Positions 56,959 through 64,000 of a DNA stretch of 64,000 nucleotides are shown here, in pieces; position 1 is the first letter of the stretch, and the number at the start of each line of letters is the position of its first letter. Source of the stretch: Natronocella acetinitrilica (lineage in GTDB: Bacteria > Pseudomonadota > Gammaproteobacteria > Nitrococcales > Aquisalimonadaceae); NCBI RefSeq assembly GCF_024170285.1, contig NZ_JALJXV010000007.1, positions 186,001 through 250,000 of the forward strand, written 5' to 3'. Position numbers and translations under genes: made by a program. A model generated the notes under the pieces. It was not told the origin of the DNA. It made no database searches and was given only the letters and a program-made list of their open reading frames with translations.

Positions 56959-58275
56959 TCAGCCGTACAGCACGCTCGGAATGTAGTACACCAGGCCCGG
57001 CACGTTGTAGAGGACCACCATGGCCACGAACACCAGGGACAGGAAGGGCATGACGCCCTTGAATATGTCCATGATATCCATGTGTGGTGCCACCCCCTTC
57101 AGGTAGAAGGCGGACATGGCCATGGGCGGCGTCAGGAACGACGTCTGGATGTTCAAAGCCACAAGGATGCCGAAGAACAGCGGATCCACGCCGAAAATGT
57201 GCAGCAACGGCAGGAAGATCGGCACGAAGATGATAATGATCTCCGTCCACTCCAGCGGCCAGCCCAGCAGGAAGATCAGGATCTGCGCCAGGATCAGGAA
57301 CTCGAGGGTGGAAAGATCGAGACCCACCACGAACTGTTCGATCACGTGGTGACCATCCAGCAAGGAGAACACGGACGAGAAGATCCACGCCCCCACGAAG
57401 AGCCAGCACACCATGGCAGTGGTCTTGGCCGTGAGGAACACCGCCTCCTTCAGTCGCTGGAAGGTCAGCTGCCCGTAGGCGGCCGCCAGCAAAATCCCGC
57501 CAAGGGCACCGATACCTGCGGCCTCATGCGGTGTCGCCAGCCCGAAGAGAATTGCTCCAAGCACGCAGACGATAAGCGTCACCAACGGCACGAACGAGGT
57601 GAGGAGCATGAAGAGCACCCTGCTCCAGGGCACATTTGCGTCTTCCTTGCTGAGCTTCGGCGCCACCTTGGGATTGATAAGCCCTCGGCCCATGACATAG
57701 ATCATGTACAGGCTTGCAAGAAGCAGGCCCGGCAACAGTGCCGCAGCGTACAACCGCACAACGGAAACACCCGCCATGGCGCCATAGAGAATCAGCATGA
57801 TGCTCGGCGGAATGAGGATGCCCAGAGTCCCGCCAGCGCAGATGACGCCACTGGCAAGCCGTTTGTCGTAACCCGCCTTGAGCATGGCCGGCAGCGCAAG
57901 CAGGCCCATCAGCGTCACCACCGCACCGACTATGCCGGTGGCCGTGGCGAACAATGCGCATGTGGCCAGGCTCGCCACGGCCAGTGATGCAGGAACACCA
58001 CGAGCGGCAAGCTGGAGGCTAAAGAATAATCGGTCAAGTATGTTCGCCCGCTCGACGATATAGCCCATGAACAGGAACAGGGGTATCGCGATCAGTACGT
58101 CGTTGGCCATGACGCCATAGGCGCGCTGCACCAGCAACGTGAAAATAATGTCACCGATCGCGTAGTAACCAAAACCCACCCCCATCGCGATCAGGGTAAA
58201 GGCAATCGGGAAGCCCATCATGATGAGGAGCACGAGGATCCCCAACATGAGCATCCCCACTTGAGGTTCGGACAT
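56959..58275 (-). CDS. dctM: TRAP transporter large permease subunit (DctM)
   Basis: 438-aa integral membrane protein, the ion-coupled (usually Na+) transport subunit of a TRAP carboxylate importer. Twelve or more helices; typical start MLMLGILVLLIMMGFPIAFTLIAMGVGFGYY, and GTLGILIPPSIMLILYG, with PTPHEAAGIGALGG-like FGLATPHEAAGIGALG and LLLGWPLEWTEIIIIFVPIFLPL-like segments (shortened). Start overlaps the dctQ stop by one base (TAATG). Works with DctQ and DctP encoded upstream. Confidence 0.95.
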   Translation of the reverse strand: MSEPQVGMLMLGILVLLIMMGFPIAFTLIAMGVGFGYYAIGDIIFTLLVQRAYGVMANDVLIAIPLFLFMGYIVERANILDRLFFSLQLAARGVPASLAVASLATCALFATATGIVGAVVTLMGLLALPAMLKAGYDKRLASGVICAGGTLGILIPPSIMLILYGAMAGVSVVRLYAAALLPGLLLASLYMIYVMGRGLINPKVAPKLSKEDANVPWSRVLFMLLTSFVPLVTLIVCVLGAILFGLATPHEAAGIGALGGILLAAAYGQLTFQRLKEAVFLTAKTTAMVCWLFVGAWIFSSVFSLLDGHHVIEQFVVGLDLSTLEFLILAQILIFLLGWPLEWTEIIIIFVPIFLPLLHIFGVDPLFFGILVALNIQTSFLTPPMAMSAFYLKGVAPHMDIMDIFKGVMPFLSLVFVAMVVLYNVPGLVYYIPSVLYG

Positions 58276-58886
58276 TATCGATTCTCCTCGATATTCTTGT
58301 CATCGGTGGCGGCATATTCCTTCTGCGCCTCGACATCCACCGGAAGCACCTCCTCGAGTTCCTTTACATCGTCGAGGCGCGACGGCCACTCGCCAGTGCG
58401 AAGCACCACGATGCAGCGCGTGAACTCGGCTACCCCCTGGATAATCAGGAAGAACGCACATAACGGTATGACGGACTTGAAGTGATAGAGCGGCGGCCCT
58501 GCCGGGCTATAAGGGCTGCGTTCGCCAATGCGCCAGGATGCGGCGGCAAAATCCCAGCCCATCCAGAAAAGTGCCAACACGCCCGGAAAGAAGAAGATCA
58601 GGTACAGGAAAATATCCAGAACGGCCTTCAGCCTATTGGGCAACAGCCTGGAAACCACGTCTGCCCGGACATGCCCATCCCGCGACAGCGTGTAAGCGCC
58701 CGCCATCATGAACATGGTGCCGTAGAGGATGTAACTGGTGTCGTACGCCCACCCGGTGGGCGAACGCAGGACGTAGCGCATGAAGACCTCATAGCAGACA
58801 ACTGCCATGAGGATGAGGATGCACCACGCAAACGTCTTTCCGACCCACGTACTGATGTGGTCGACAATGGTGATGAACTTGTTCAT
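58275..58886 (-). CDS. dctQ: TRAP transporter small permease subunit (DctQ)
   Basis: 203-aa small membrane subunit with four helices: VGKTFAWCILILMAVVCYEVFMRYV at the start with the EVFMRY motif, TMFMMAGAYTLSRDGHVRADV, FLYLIFFFPGVLALFWMGWDFA, and SVIPLCAFFLIIQGVAEF. ATG 58886 (MNKFITIVDHISTWV) chosen; the longer upstream frame runs into the intergenic stem. Acidic C-terminal tail (VDVEAQKEYAATDDKN). 1-bp overlap with dctM. Confidence 0.93.
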   Translation of the reverse strand: MNKFITIVDHISTWVGKTFAWCILILMAVVCYEVFMRYVLRSPTGWAYDTSYILYGTMFMMAGAYTLSRDGHVRADVVSRLLPNRLKAVLDIFLYLIFFFPGVLALFWMGWDFAAASWRIGERSPYSPAGPPLYHFKSVIPLCAFFLIIQGVAEFTRCIVVLRTGEWPSRLDDVKELEEVLPVDVEAQKEYAATDDKNIEENR

Positions 58887-59047
58887 TCCCGGAATTACTC
58901 CGCGTCTGGAAACCGACGCCAAGGCGGCGTAGCCAAGTATTCGGTGCCTTGAGCGTGAGAGGGAAACCGTTCGATGCACACAGACGAGTGACGATGTGCT
59001 GAAGGTGCGCTGCGAGACCGCGCGGCGCCAATCCACCCCCTAACGCC

Positions 59048-59079
59048 AAGGGGTGGCGACACAAATGCCGCCACCCCTT
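59048..59079 (-). other. Stem-loop between dctP and dctQ
   Basis: Perfect 11-bp stem, AAGGGGTGGCG (59048-59058) and CGCCACCCCTT (59069-59079) with a 10-base loop, starting 19 bp after the dctP stop. No T-run follows on the minus strand, so rather than ending transcription it may protect the dctP message from 3' decay and give more binding protein than permease, as in other binding-protein-dependent operons (inference). Confidence 0.7.
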
Positions 59080-59097
59080 ACCAACTGCACTGCTCGA

Positions 59098-60300
59098 CTA
59101 GAGTATCGTCGACTCGGACGTCACGGCGCGACCGAAGAAGTGCTCGTAAGCCTGCTCCTTCGGCGCCTCACCTTCAAGGAAGAAGGCAATCGACTTCTCG
59201 CACCACTCCATCTGCGATTCGATGACGCGGCGGAAGAACTCGTTGTTGGCGGATTCACGCTCGATGACCACATCCCAGGCATCCAGCTGCGCCTGCAGGA
59301 TGGAATCCGGCGTGATGTAGGTGCTCACACCGTCTTCTTCACGCAGCCTGCGCAGGTCTTCCGGGTAGCGGTTCATCGCCTTCCAGAACATGTCGGACGA
59401 GGCCGCTTCGGACGCATGCTTGATGATGGACTGCAGCTCCTCCGGCAGGCCATCGTAGCGACGCTTGTTGAAGATGATCTCGAAAGCCTCACAGTCCTGG
59501 TGGTAGCTGCGCAGCATCCAGGTCTTGCTGACGTCGGGGAAGCCCAGCAACCGGTCCGAGGACGGGTTGTTGAACTCGGCGCCGTCGAGCAGGCCACGGT
59601 CAAGGGCAGGCACGATGTCCGGGCCACCCATGATGGTGACAGAGGCACCGAACTCGCGCATGAGATCGGCTGCCAGGCCCACGGTGCGGTAGGACATGCC
59701 CTGCAGCTGATCGGCACTGCGAATGGGCTCCTTGAACCAGCCCAGCGCCTGGGTCGGCATCGGCCCGGTCAGGAAGCCGACGAGTTCCAGACCCAGGACT
59801 TCCTGGACAAGTTCATCGTAAAGCTCCTGACCGCCGCCGTACTTCTGCCAGGCGAGGAACTGGTTGGCAGTCCAGCCAAAGGGCGGCGGGGTGCCGAACA
59901 GCGAGAAAGCCTTGTGCTTGCCGTACCAGTAGGCGGACACGCCGTGACCGCCATCGAGGGCACCGGCAATGACGGCATCCTGCATCTGCAGCGCGCCAAC
60001 CACCGAGCCTGCGGGCATCAGCTGAATGTTCAGCCTTCCGCCAGACATGGTGTTACACATGCGGGCAAAGTCGGCCGCGAACTCATGGAAGATATCCTGC
60101 GTGGGCCAGGTGCTCTGGAAGCGCAGACGGGTGGTCTGCGCGGTGGATACCATCGGGAAGCCGACGGCTGCGGCACCAGCGGCCGCGGCGGCAGAACCGG
60201 CAAGGAACTTGCGGCGCGATACGCCCTGATTTCCAAGCTCGTTCTCGTTTGCCACTCCACTGTCCTTCACGGACGTGTCGTTATTGTCTGTAGTGTGCAT
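59098..60300 (-). CDS. dctP: TRAP transporter substrate-binding protein (DctP family)
   Basis: Periplasmic solute receptor of 400 aa. A twin-arginine signal (VSRRKFLAGSAAAAAGAAAVGFP, shortened) spans about residues 27-55, so it is exported folded by Tat. The mature part begins TTRLRFQSTWPTQDIFHEFAADFAR and has the DctP/TakP-type GMSYRTVGLAADLMREFGASVTIMGG and LLDGAEFNNPSSDRLLGFPD. The relation is to the TRAP group annotated for mannitol/chloroaromatic or 2-oxoacid ligands, but the ligand cannot be assigned. GGAGGAG 5 bp before ATG 60300. First gene of dctPQM. Confidence 0.93.
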   Translation of the reverse strand: MHTTDNNDTSVKDSGVANENELGNQGVSRRKFLAGSAAAAAGAAAVGFPMVSTAQTTRLRFQSTWPTQDIFHEFAADFARMCNTMSGGRLNIQLMPAGSVVGALQMQDAVIAGALDGGHGVSAYWYGKHKAFSLFGTPPPFGWTANQFLAWQKYGGGQELYDELVQEVLGLELVGFLTGPMPTQALGWFKEPIRSADQLQGMSYRTVGLAADLMREFGASVTIMGGPDIVPALDRGLLDGAEFNNPSSDRLLGFPDVSKTWMLRSYHQDCEAFEIIFNKRRYDGLPEELQSIIKHASEAASSDMFWKAMNRYPEDLRRLREEDGVSTYITPDSILQAQLDAWDVVIERESANNEFFRRVIESQMEWCEKSIAFFLEGEAPKEQAYEHFFGRAVTSESTIL

Positions 60301-60430
60301 CCCACTCCTCCAGCGATTTGTGGTTTTAAGGGTCGGGCGACACGGATGACCGCATCGCGTCCAAATCCACTCGGGGGTGAATCGGCGAAAGCATGGACCT
60401 GTTCATGGACTCTGTTGCTTTCGTCAAACG

Positions 60431-60459
60431 TGTATACCGCGTCCCAGCCCCGATATCAA
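60431..60459 (-). promoter_or_regulatory. Predicted sigma-70 promoter of dctPQM
   Basis: Minus strand -35 TTGATA (60459-60454) and -10 TATACA (60436-60431) with 17-bp spacing, five of six and four of six matches to consensus respectively. It would give a roughly 125-nt leader before dctP. Confidence 0.55.
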
Positions 60460-60541
60460 CTGCGCCACCCCGCAAACAAAGACCCAAACGGAGGTTTTCG
60501 GAAGTGAGGCGAAGTCATGTGCGAACGCAGCATACAGCGCT

Positions 60542-60556
60542 TGCTGCAATGCAGCA
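60542..60556. promoter_or_regulatory. Palindrome TGCTGCAATGCAGCA upstream of the TRAP promoter
   Basis: Perfect 7-1-7 inverted repeat about 83 bp upstream of the dctP -35, a position suited to an activator or repressor of dctPQM or of the divergent gene. No regulator gene is adjacent. Could be chance; not matched to a known consensus. Confidence 0.4.
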
Positions 60557-60811
60557 GAAAATGGGATATGACAAGCTCCGACGGGTTTGTTCTTTCCCGT
60601 ATAAGACCTTATCGCTGAACAACGAAAAAGGTTACAGACTGCCCACCCCTACTAACCGGCATACCCGATCAGGGTGCACCCTCCCTGCACGGTCATGTTG
60701 CCGGGCAACGCCACCGATGCATTCTTCTTCACCGGCGAATCGGCTATGCTGCTCGCGCCTGTAACGTGGGACTGGAGCGCCGCACGCCCCGCCAAGGACA
60801 ATGCACAGCCG

Positions 60812-61345
60812 ATGAAATGGATTCTGCCCCGAGTGATGTATCTCATTGCGGTGTCGCTCGCCGTTCCACCGGTACTCTCGGCGAGCGAGTCCAACACTTG
60901 GGTTCTTCTCGGCGCACAGGTCGGCCAACACTGGGGAGAGGATGCCAATCTGCTCCGCGGTAGCGTTCTGCACCGGCTGGATGCGCCGACGCTTGGGCTG
61001 GAGTTGCTACCCGAATACTCATTGAGCCGGCACCGCTTGTACGGCGGCGGCGAAGTCGTATGGGCACCGGCAGCGCGTCTCTTGCTTCGCCGCGACCTGG
61101 GAACACGAAGGCTGTTCTTCGAGCTGGGATCCGGCATCACCTACTATCGGGCCGATTCGCTGGACCGGACCCGATGGGGCAGCCGCTGGCAGTTTCGCTC
61201 TAACGCGGGGCTTGGCCTGCGCCTGGACCTGGTACACGAGCTATCAATCGTCTACCGGGCCAATCACAGTTCGAACGGCGGTTTTCGCGCTCCGAATCCG
61301 GGCCTCGATGACCACGGCATCACGCTGGAATGGCACTTTCGCTGA
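60812..61345 (+). CDS. PagL-like lipid A 3-O-deacylase
   Basis: Outer-membrane beta-barrel of 177 aa with signal peptide (MKWILPRVMYLIAVSLAVPPVLSA, shortened). C-terminal half matches PagL: GLGLRLDLVHELSIVYRANHSSN then GFRAPNPGLDDHGITLEWHF, ending in aromatic-X-aromatic-like residues. In P. aeruginosa PagL the triad is His126, Ser128, Glu140; here H152 and S154 are present and the Glu position is Asp (D166). It should remove the 3-O acyl chain of lipid A, but the substitution leaves activity to be proved. Start at ATG 60812 preferred because it gives a signal peptide; ribosome site weak. Convergent with dacB (13 bp apart). Confidence 0.75.
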   Translation: MKWILPRVMYLIAVSLAVPPVLSASESNTWVLLGAQVGQHWGEDANLLRGSVLHRLDAPTLGLELLPEYSLSRHRLYGGGEVVWAPAARLLLRRDLGTRRLFFELGSGITYYRADSLDRTRWGSRWQFRSNAGLGLRLDLVHELSIVYRANHSSNGGFRAPNPGLDDHGITLEWHFR

Positions 61346-61358
61346 TCAGCTGGGCGAC

Positions 61359-62804
61359 TCAGCGCTCGTGGACCCAACGCAACAGCGCATCCTGCACCGC
61401 TTCGCCGGGGCCCTGATGGGCGGTATCGGAGTTGAGCATCGCAACCACGATATAGTCCTGATCATCAGCAGCTCTGACGTAACCGGCGATAGCCGACACA
61501 CCATTCAGACGACCGGTCTTCAAGTGCATGCGGCCTGCCTCCGGCGCATTGGTGAAGCGTCGGCGCGCAGTGCCGTCCAGTCCGGCGATGGCGAGGGAGG
61601 AAACATACTCGGCCATATACTGGCTTTGCCGGCCGGCGGCGAGCACCTGCGCCACCTGTCGAGCGCTGACCCGGTTGGTTCGGGACAGCCCCGCGGCGTT
61701 ATCCAGGATCATGCCTTTGGTTTCGACCCCGTGGCGATCCAGCACGTCCAGCATTGCGGCAACGCCTTTCTCGTGGGTGGCGGGCTCACCATGCATTTCC
61801 GCGCCCAGGGTCAGCTTCAAATGCCGGGTGATGACGTTGCTGCTGTACTTGTTGGCCAGCCGGATGATCTCCCCCAGAGAACGCGATTCGTGCACAGCGA
61901 ACGGCTTTGCATGGTCGTTCAACCAGACGCCATGGCGCCAGCCCCCTGCGAACTCACCGCCCCACTGGCGCCAGACGATACTGAACAAACCTTCCAGATA
62001 GTCCTCGGGCTCGACAATACGGCGAACCAACCGGAACGTATCTTCGCAACGTGCCGGGTAGCTGCCGTCGAATTGCACCCTGCCCTGGTCAGCGACCCGA
62101 TACCCAACGCCCCGCTGAAAGCCGCCGCAGCTGCGATCCTCCAGACGCAGGCGGTTCTCGAGCTGCAAACCGGGCAGATTGGGCTCGGCCTCGACACGGA
62201 CCTCACCGCTGGAGCGGTCACCGAACACATGGAATCGCACCGCATTGAAGTTCACCAGTAACGCATGGGGCGGCTGGTTGTAGGCGCGGGTCGGGGCATT
62301 GTCGAAAGCAGCGGGGTCCTCGGCGTCCAGGGCAAAATGGCTGATGTCCAGCATCAGCGGCCCGTCGATATGGCGAACACCGGATCGCTGGAGAGTCGCC
62401 GCAAGTCGCCAGACATCCTCGTCGAGCAGATGGGGATCGCCATGGCCCCTGATCCAGAGCCGCTCCACGCGCCCGTTGACCGGAGGCTTATCCACGAATA
62501 CTTCGGTCCGCCAGCGATAGGCGGGCCCCAGCTGCTCCAGCGCGGCAAACGTGGTAAAGAGTTTCATGACCGAGGCAGGGTTGCGCGGCCGGTCCGGCAG
62601 ATGGGACAGCAGCGGCTCGGTCTCTCCCACCCGTTGCACCCAGATGCTGAGGCTGTCCGGATCGATACGCTGCCAGTCCAGCACCCTGGCCACCGGGTCG
62701 GGTAGCCCGGACGCTGCAATCGGCACCATGGGAAGTAGCGAGACCGTCATCGCAACGACGCGAAGCAGCAACGTCGATGAACTGCGGTGGTTCCTTCGGG
62801 TCAT
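61359..62804 (-). CDS. dacB: D-alanyl-D-alanine carboxypeptidase/endopeptidase (PBP4)
   Basis: Periplasmic class C low-molecular-mass penicillin-binding protein of 481 aa (E. coli DacB 477), trimming peptidoglycan peptides. Signal peptide at residues about 10-32. Active-site motifs: SVMK with S78 and K81, SSN (KYSSNVITRHL), and KTG (HLKTGRLNGVSAIAGY). Domains II and III form the usual insert between SxxK and SxN. ATG 62804 chosen over a longer frame. Divergent from the DUF3750 gene with about 100 bp between. Confidence 0.94.
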   Translation of the reverse strand: MTRRNHRSSSTLLLRVVAMTVSLLPMVPIAASGLPDPVARVLDWQRIDPDSLSIWVQRVGETEPLLSHLPDRPRNPASVMKLFTTFAALEQLGPAYRWRTEVFVDKPPVNGRVERLWIRGHGDPHLLDEDVWRLAATLQRSGVRHIDGPLMLDISHFALDAEDPAAFDNAPTRAYNQPPHALLVNFNAVRFHVFGDRSSGEVRVEAEPNLPGLQLENRLRLEDRSCGGFQRGVGYRVADQGRVQFDGSYPARCEDTFRLVRRIVEPEDYLEGLFSIVWRQWGGEFAGGWRHGVWLNDHAKPFAVHESRSLGEIIRLANKYSSNVITRHLKLTLGAEMHGEPATHEKGVAAMLDVLDRHGVETKGMILDNAAGLSRTNRVSARQVAQVLAAGRQSQYMAEYVSSLAIAGLDGTARRRFTNAPEAGRMHLKTGRLNGVSAIAGYVRAADDQDYIVVAMLNSDTAHQGPGEAVQDALLRWVHER

Positions 62805-62905
62805 TGCTTCACGTCCATTTTGTATTTGGGAGACACTGCTCGACCCGCTATTCATACCGGGTGAACCGCTAACAACGCAATGGGTCCCGAAGAGGTGTAT
62901 CGCCG

Positions 62906-63700
62906 TTGAACCCGAGATCTGCTGTTCGCTTCCTGCTGCTCTGGAGCTTCCGTTTCGTATTGCTGCTGGCGCTGCTACTGGCCGGGCCTGCCTATATGTT
63001 CGCATTCGGTGAGGTCCAGTTCGACCGCGACTGGCGAACCATGCAACGCGAGCCCGCGGGCCTGGCGCCAGACGCCGGGCAATATCGCGACGCGGTCGTG
63101 CAGGTCTACGCCGCCAGGGCCTTCAACTGGCGTGGTGTATTCGCCGTCCACACCTGGATCGCGGTAAAGCCGGAAAACGCGGAGAGCTATACGCTCTACG
63201 AAGTAACGGGCTGGCGACGGCCCAGTGTCCGGGCCATGAGCGGTGCCCCGGATCGGCCCTGGTTTGGCAGCCCGCCGAAACTCCTCGGCGAGATTCGCGG
63301 CAGCGACGCCCACCGGGCGATCCCGACCATCGAGGCCGCGGTGCGTGATTATCCGTTCGCCCATCGCTATGAAGCATGGCCAGGACCGAACAGCAACACC
63401 TTCACGGCCTGGGTGGTTCGCCGGACCGCCGAACTGCAGGTCGAGTTTCCGCCTACGGCTATCGGCAAGGATTACCTGGACCAGGGCCTGGTCGCCCGCA
63501 CGCCGAGCGGCACGGGGTTCCAGGCATCACTTGGTGGCGTGCTGGGCCTGACTATCGCCCGCCGCGAAGGTCTTGAGCTGAACATCCTGGGGCTGGTTGT
63601 CGGCCTGGATCCGTTGCGTCCGGCACTGAAGATCCCGGGTATCGGCCGCGTTGGCTATGGGCGGCCCTGGACTTTGCCCGGTGAAGGCCCTGCCGACTGA
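62906..63700 (+). CDS. DUF3750 family protein
   Basis: 264-aa protein with one N-terminal membrane helix (FRFVLLLALLLAGPAYMFAFG) or signal anchor, then a soluble probably periplasmic domain: AARAFNWRGVFAVHTWIAVKPENA, YEVTGWRRPSV, PNSNTFTAWVVRR and ending TGFQASLGGVLGLTIA, ELNILGLVVGLDPLRPALKIPGIGRVG (shortened). These are DUF3750 features; function unknown. TTG start at 62906, with AGAGGTG 9 bp upstream and no better codon. Stop is adjacent to that of the convergent MFS gene. Confidence 0.8.
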   Translation: MNPRSAVRFLLLWSFRFVLLLALLLAGPAYMFAFGEVQFDRDWRTMQREPAGLAPDAGQYRDAVVQVYAARAFNWRGVFAVHTWIAVKPENAESYTLYEVTGWRRPSVRAMSGAPDRPWFGSPPKLLGEIRGSDAHRAIPTIEAAVRDYPFAHRYEAWPGPNSNTFTAWVVRRTAELQVEFPPTAIGKDYLDQGLVARTPSGTGFQASLGGVLGLTIARREGLELNILGLVVGLDPLRPALKIPGIGRVGYGRPWTLPGEGPAD

Positions 63701-64000
63701 CTAGCCGTTCTTCGCGGGCGTTCGCAGCATGTCCCGCACCGCGAGCATGACGGCGAGGCTCAGCACCAGGCACAGGCTCATCACGAACGCTGTCCAGCCA
63801 AACTGCCGGAGCAACAGGCCGGGCAGGTATGAACCCGTGCTTCCACCGGCATAATAAGCGGCAATATAGAGCCCGTTCACCAGGCCGCGTCGCTCCGGCG
63901 CGAGGCGGTTGACCTGTCCGGGCAAGAGTCCATGGATCAGGAACATCCCGCCGCAGAAGAGGAACATGTTCACGTACAGAAAGGGGACCGACGGCACCAG
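63701..64000 (-). CDS. MFS transporter, C-terminal part (cut by window edge)
   Basis: Open to the right edge, so only about the last 100 residues are seen. Three to four helices with MFLIHGLLPGQVNRLAPERRGLVNGLYIAAYYAGGSTGSYLPGLLL (shortened) correspond to helices 10-12 of YnfM-like MFS proteins. Substrate unknown; N-terminal half lies outside the window. Confidence 0.8.
   Translation of the reverse strand: MVPSVPFLYVNMFLFCGGMFLIHGLLPGQVNRLAPERRGLVNGLYIAAYYAGGSTGSYLPGLLLRQFGWTAFVMSLCLVLSLAVMLAVRDMLRTPAKNG

Larger units (their letters stand above)
60301..60811. other. 511-bp intergenic region between dctP and the PagL-like gene
   Basis: No convincing gene. It holds the dctP leader and promoter (60431-60459), a perfect 15-bp palindrome (60542-60556), and the start region of the divergent PagL-like gene. 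A 123-codon open frame (60393-60764) has no family likeness and no ribosome site. Confidence 0.7.

Noticed and set aside
60393-60764. 123-codon open frame in the dctP/PagL gap
   Set aside because: No ribosome site, composition unlike neighbours, no domain; overlaps the predicted dctP promoter and start region of the PagL-like gene.

Overview
The window is GC-rich, densely packed chromosomal DNA from a gammaproteobacterium. Gene order supports this: gacA-uvrC-pgsA-tRNA(Gly)-tRNA(Cys)-...-tRNA(Leu), barA next to cysM and rlmD, rpoE-rseA-rseB-mucD-lepA-lepB-rnc-era-recO-pdxJ-acpS with nadB divergent from rpoE, sdhCDAB-sdhE-ygfX, and prfB-lysS are all gammaproteobacterial arrangements. The overall style (acidic proteins, TRAP importer, MucA/B/D branch, CrtE-like prenyl synthase) would fit a halophilic Chromatiales/Ectothiorhodospiraceae-type organism. 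That is inference, because no rRNA gene is present to place it.

Layout. 1-4.4 kb: a GGPP-synthase-like gene overlapping an ABC-2 exporter (permease cut by the left edge), a DUF192 lipoprotein-like gene and a methyltransferase. 4.4-9.7 kb: the gacA-uvrC-pgsA operon with tRNA-Gly, tRNA-Cys and tRNA-Leu, and a CHASE-GGDEF diguanylate cyclase lying between tRNA-Cys and tRNA-Leu. 9.7-16.8 kb: MFS transporter, fumC, divergent purB-roxA-GNAT-PLD-like genes, and a Nudix hydrolase. 16.8-22.9 kb: rlmD, exonuclease, cysM, and divergently the BarA/GacS hybrid kinase that should pair with GacA. 22.8-33.2 kb: one long minus-strand run from rpoE (preceded by a sigma-E-type promoter) through anti-sigma genes, mucD, lepA, lepB, rnc, era, recO, pdxJ and acpS. 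33.5-40.6 kb: nadB, then ygfX-sdhE-sdhBADC plus a DUF1674 (SdhAF4-like) gene and ygfZ, a cluster of succinate dehydrogenase and flavin/Fe-S assembly functions. 40.6-49.6 kb: lysS, prfB with its programmed frameshift, hrpA, and three phosphatases. 49.7-56.8 kb: TetR regulator, YccA (Bax-inhibitor-1), DMT transporter, gpt-amn purine salvage pair, PerM-like and AEC transporters, and a small single-CBS-like protein behind a Fur-box-like site. 56.9-60.8 kb: TRAP importer dctPQM. 60.8-64 kb: PagL-like lipid A deacylase, PBP4 (dacB), DUF3750 and the C-terminal part of an MFS transporter.

I see no prophage, transposase, CRISPR array, restriction system or toxin-antitoxin module other than ygfX (sometimes called CptA). 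Most genes are conserved housekeeping. The less explained parts are the prenyl synthase/ABC exporter operon, the diguanylate cyclase within the tRNA cluster, the Fur-box/CBS mini-gene, the SDH assembly cluster, and the near-palindrome shared by the ends of nadB and ygfX.
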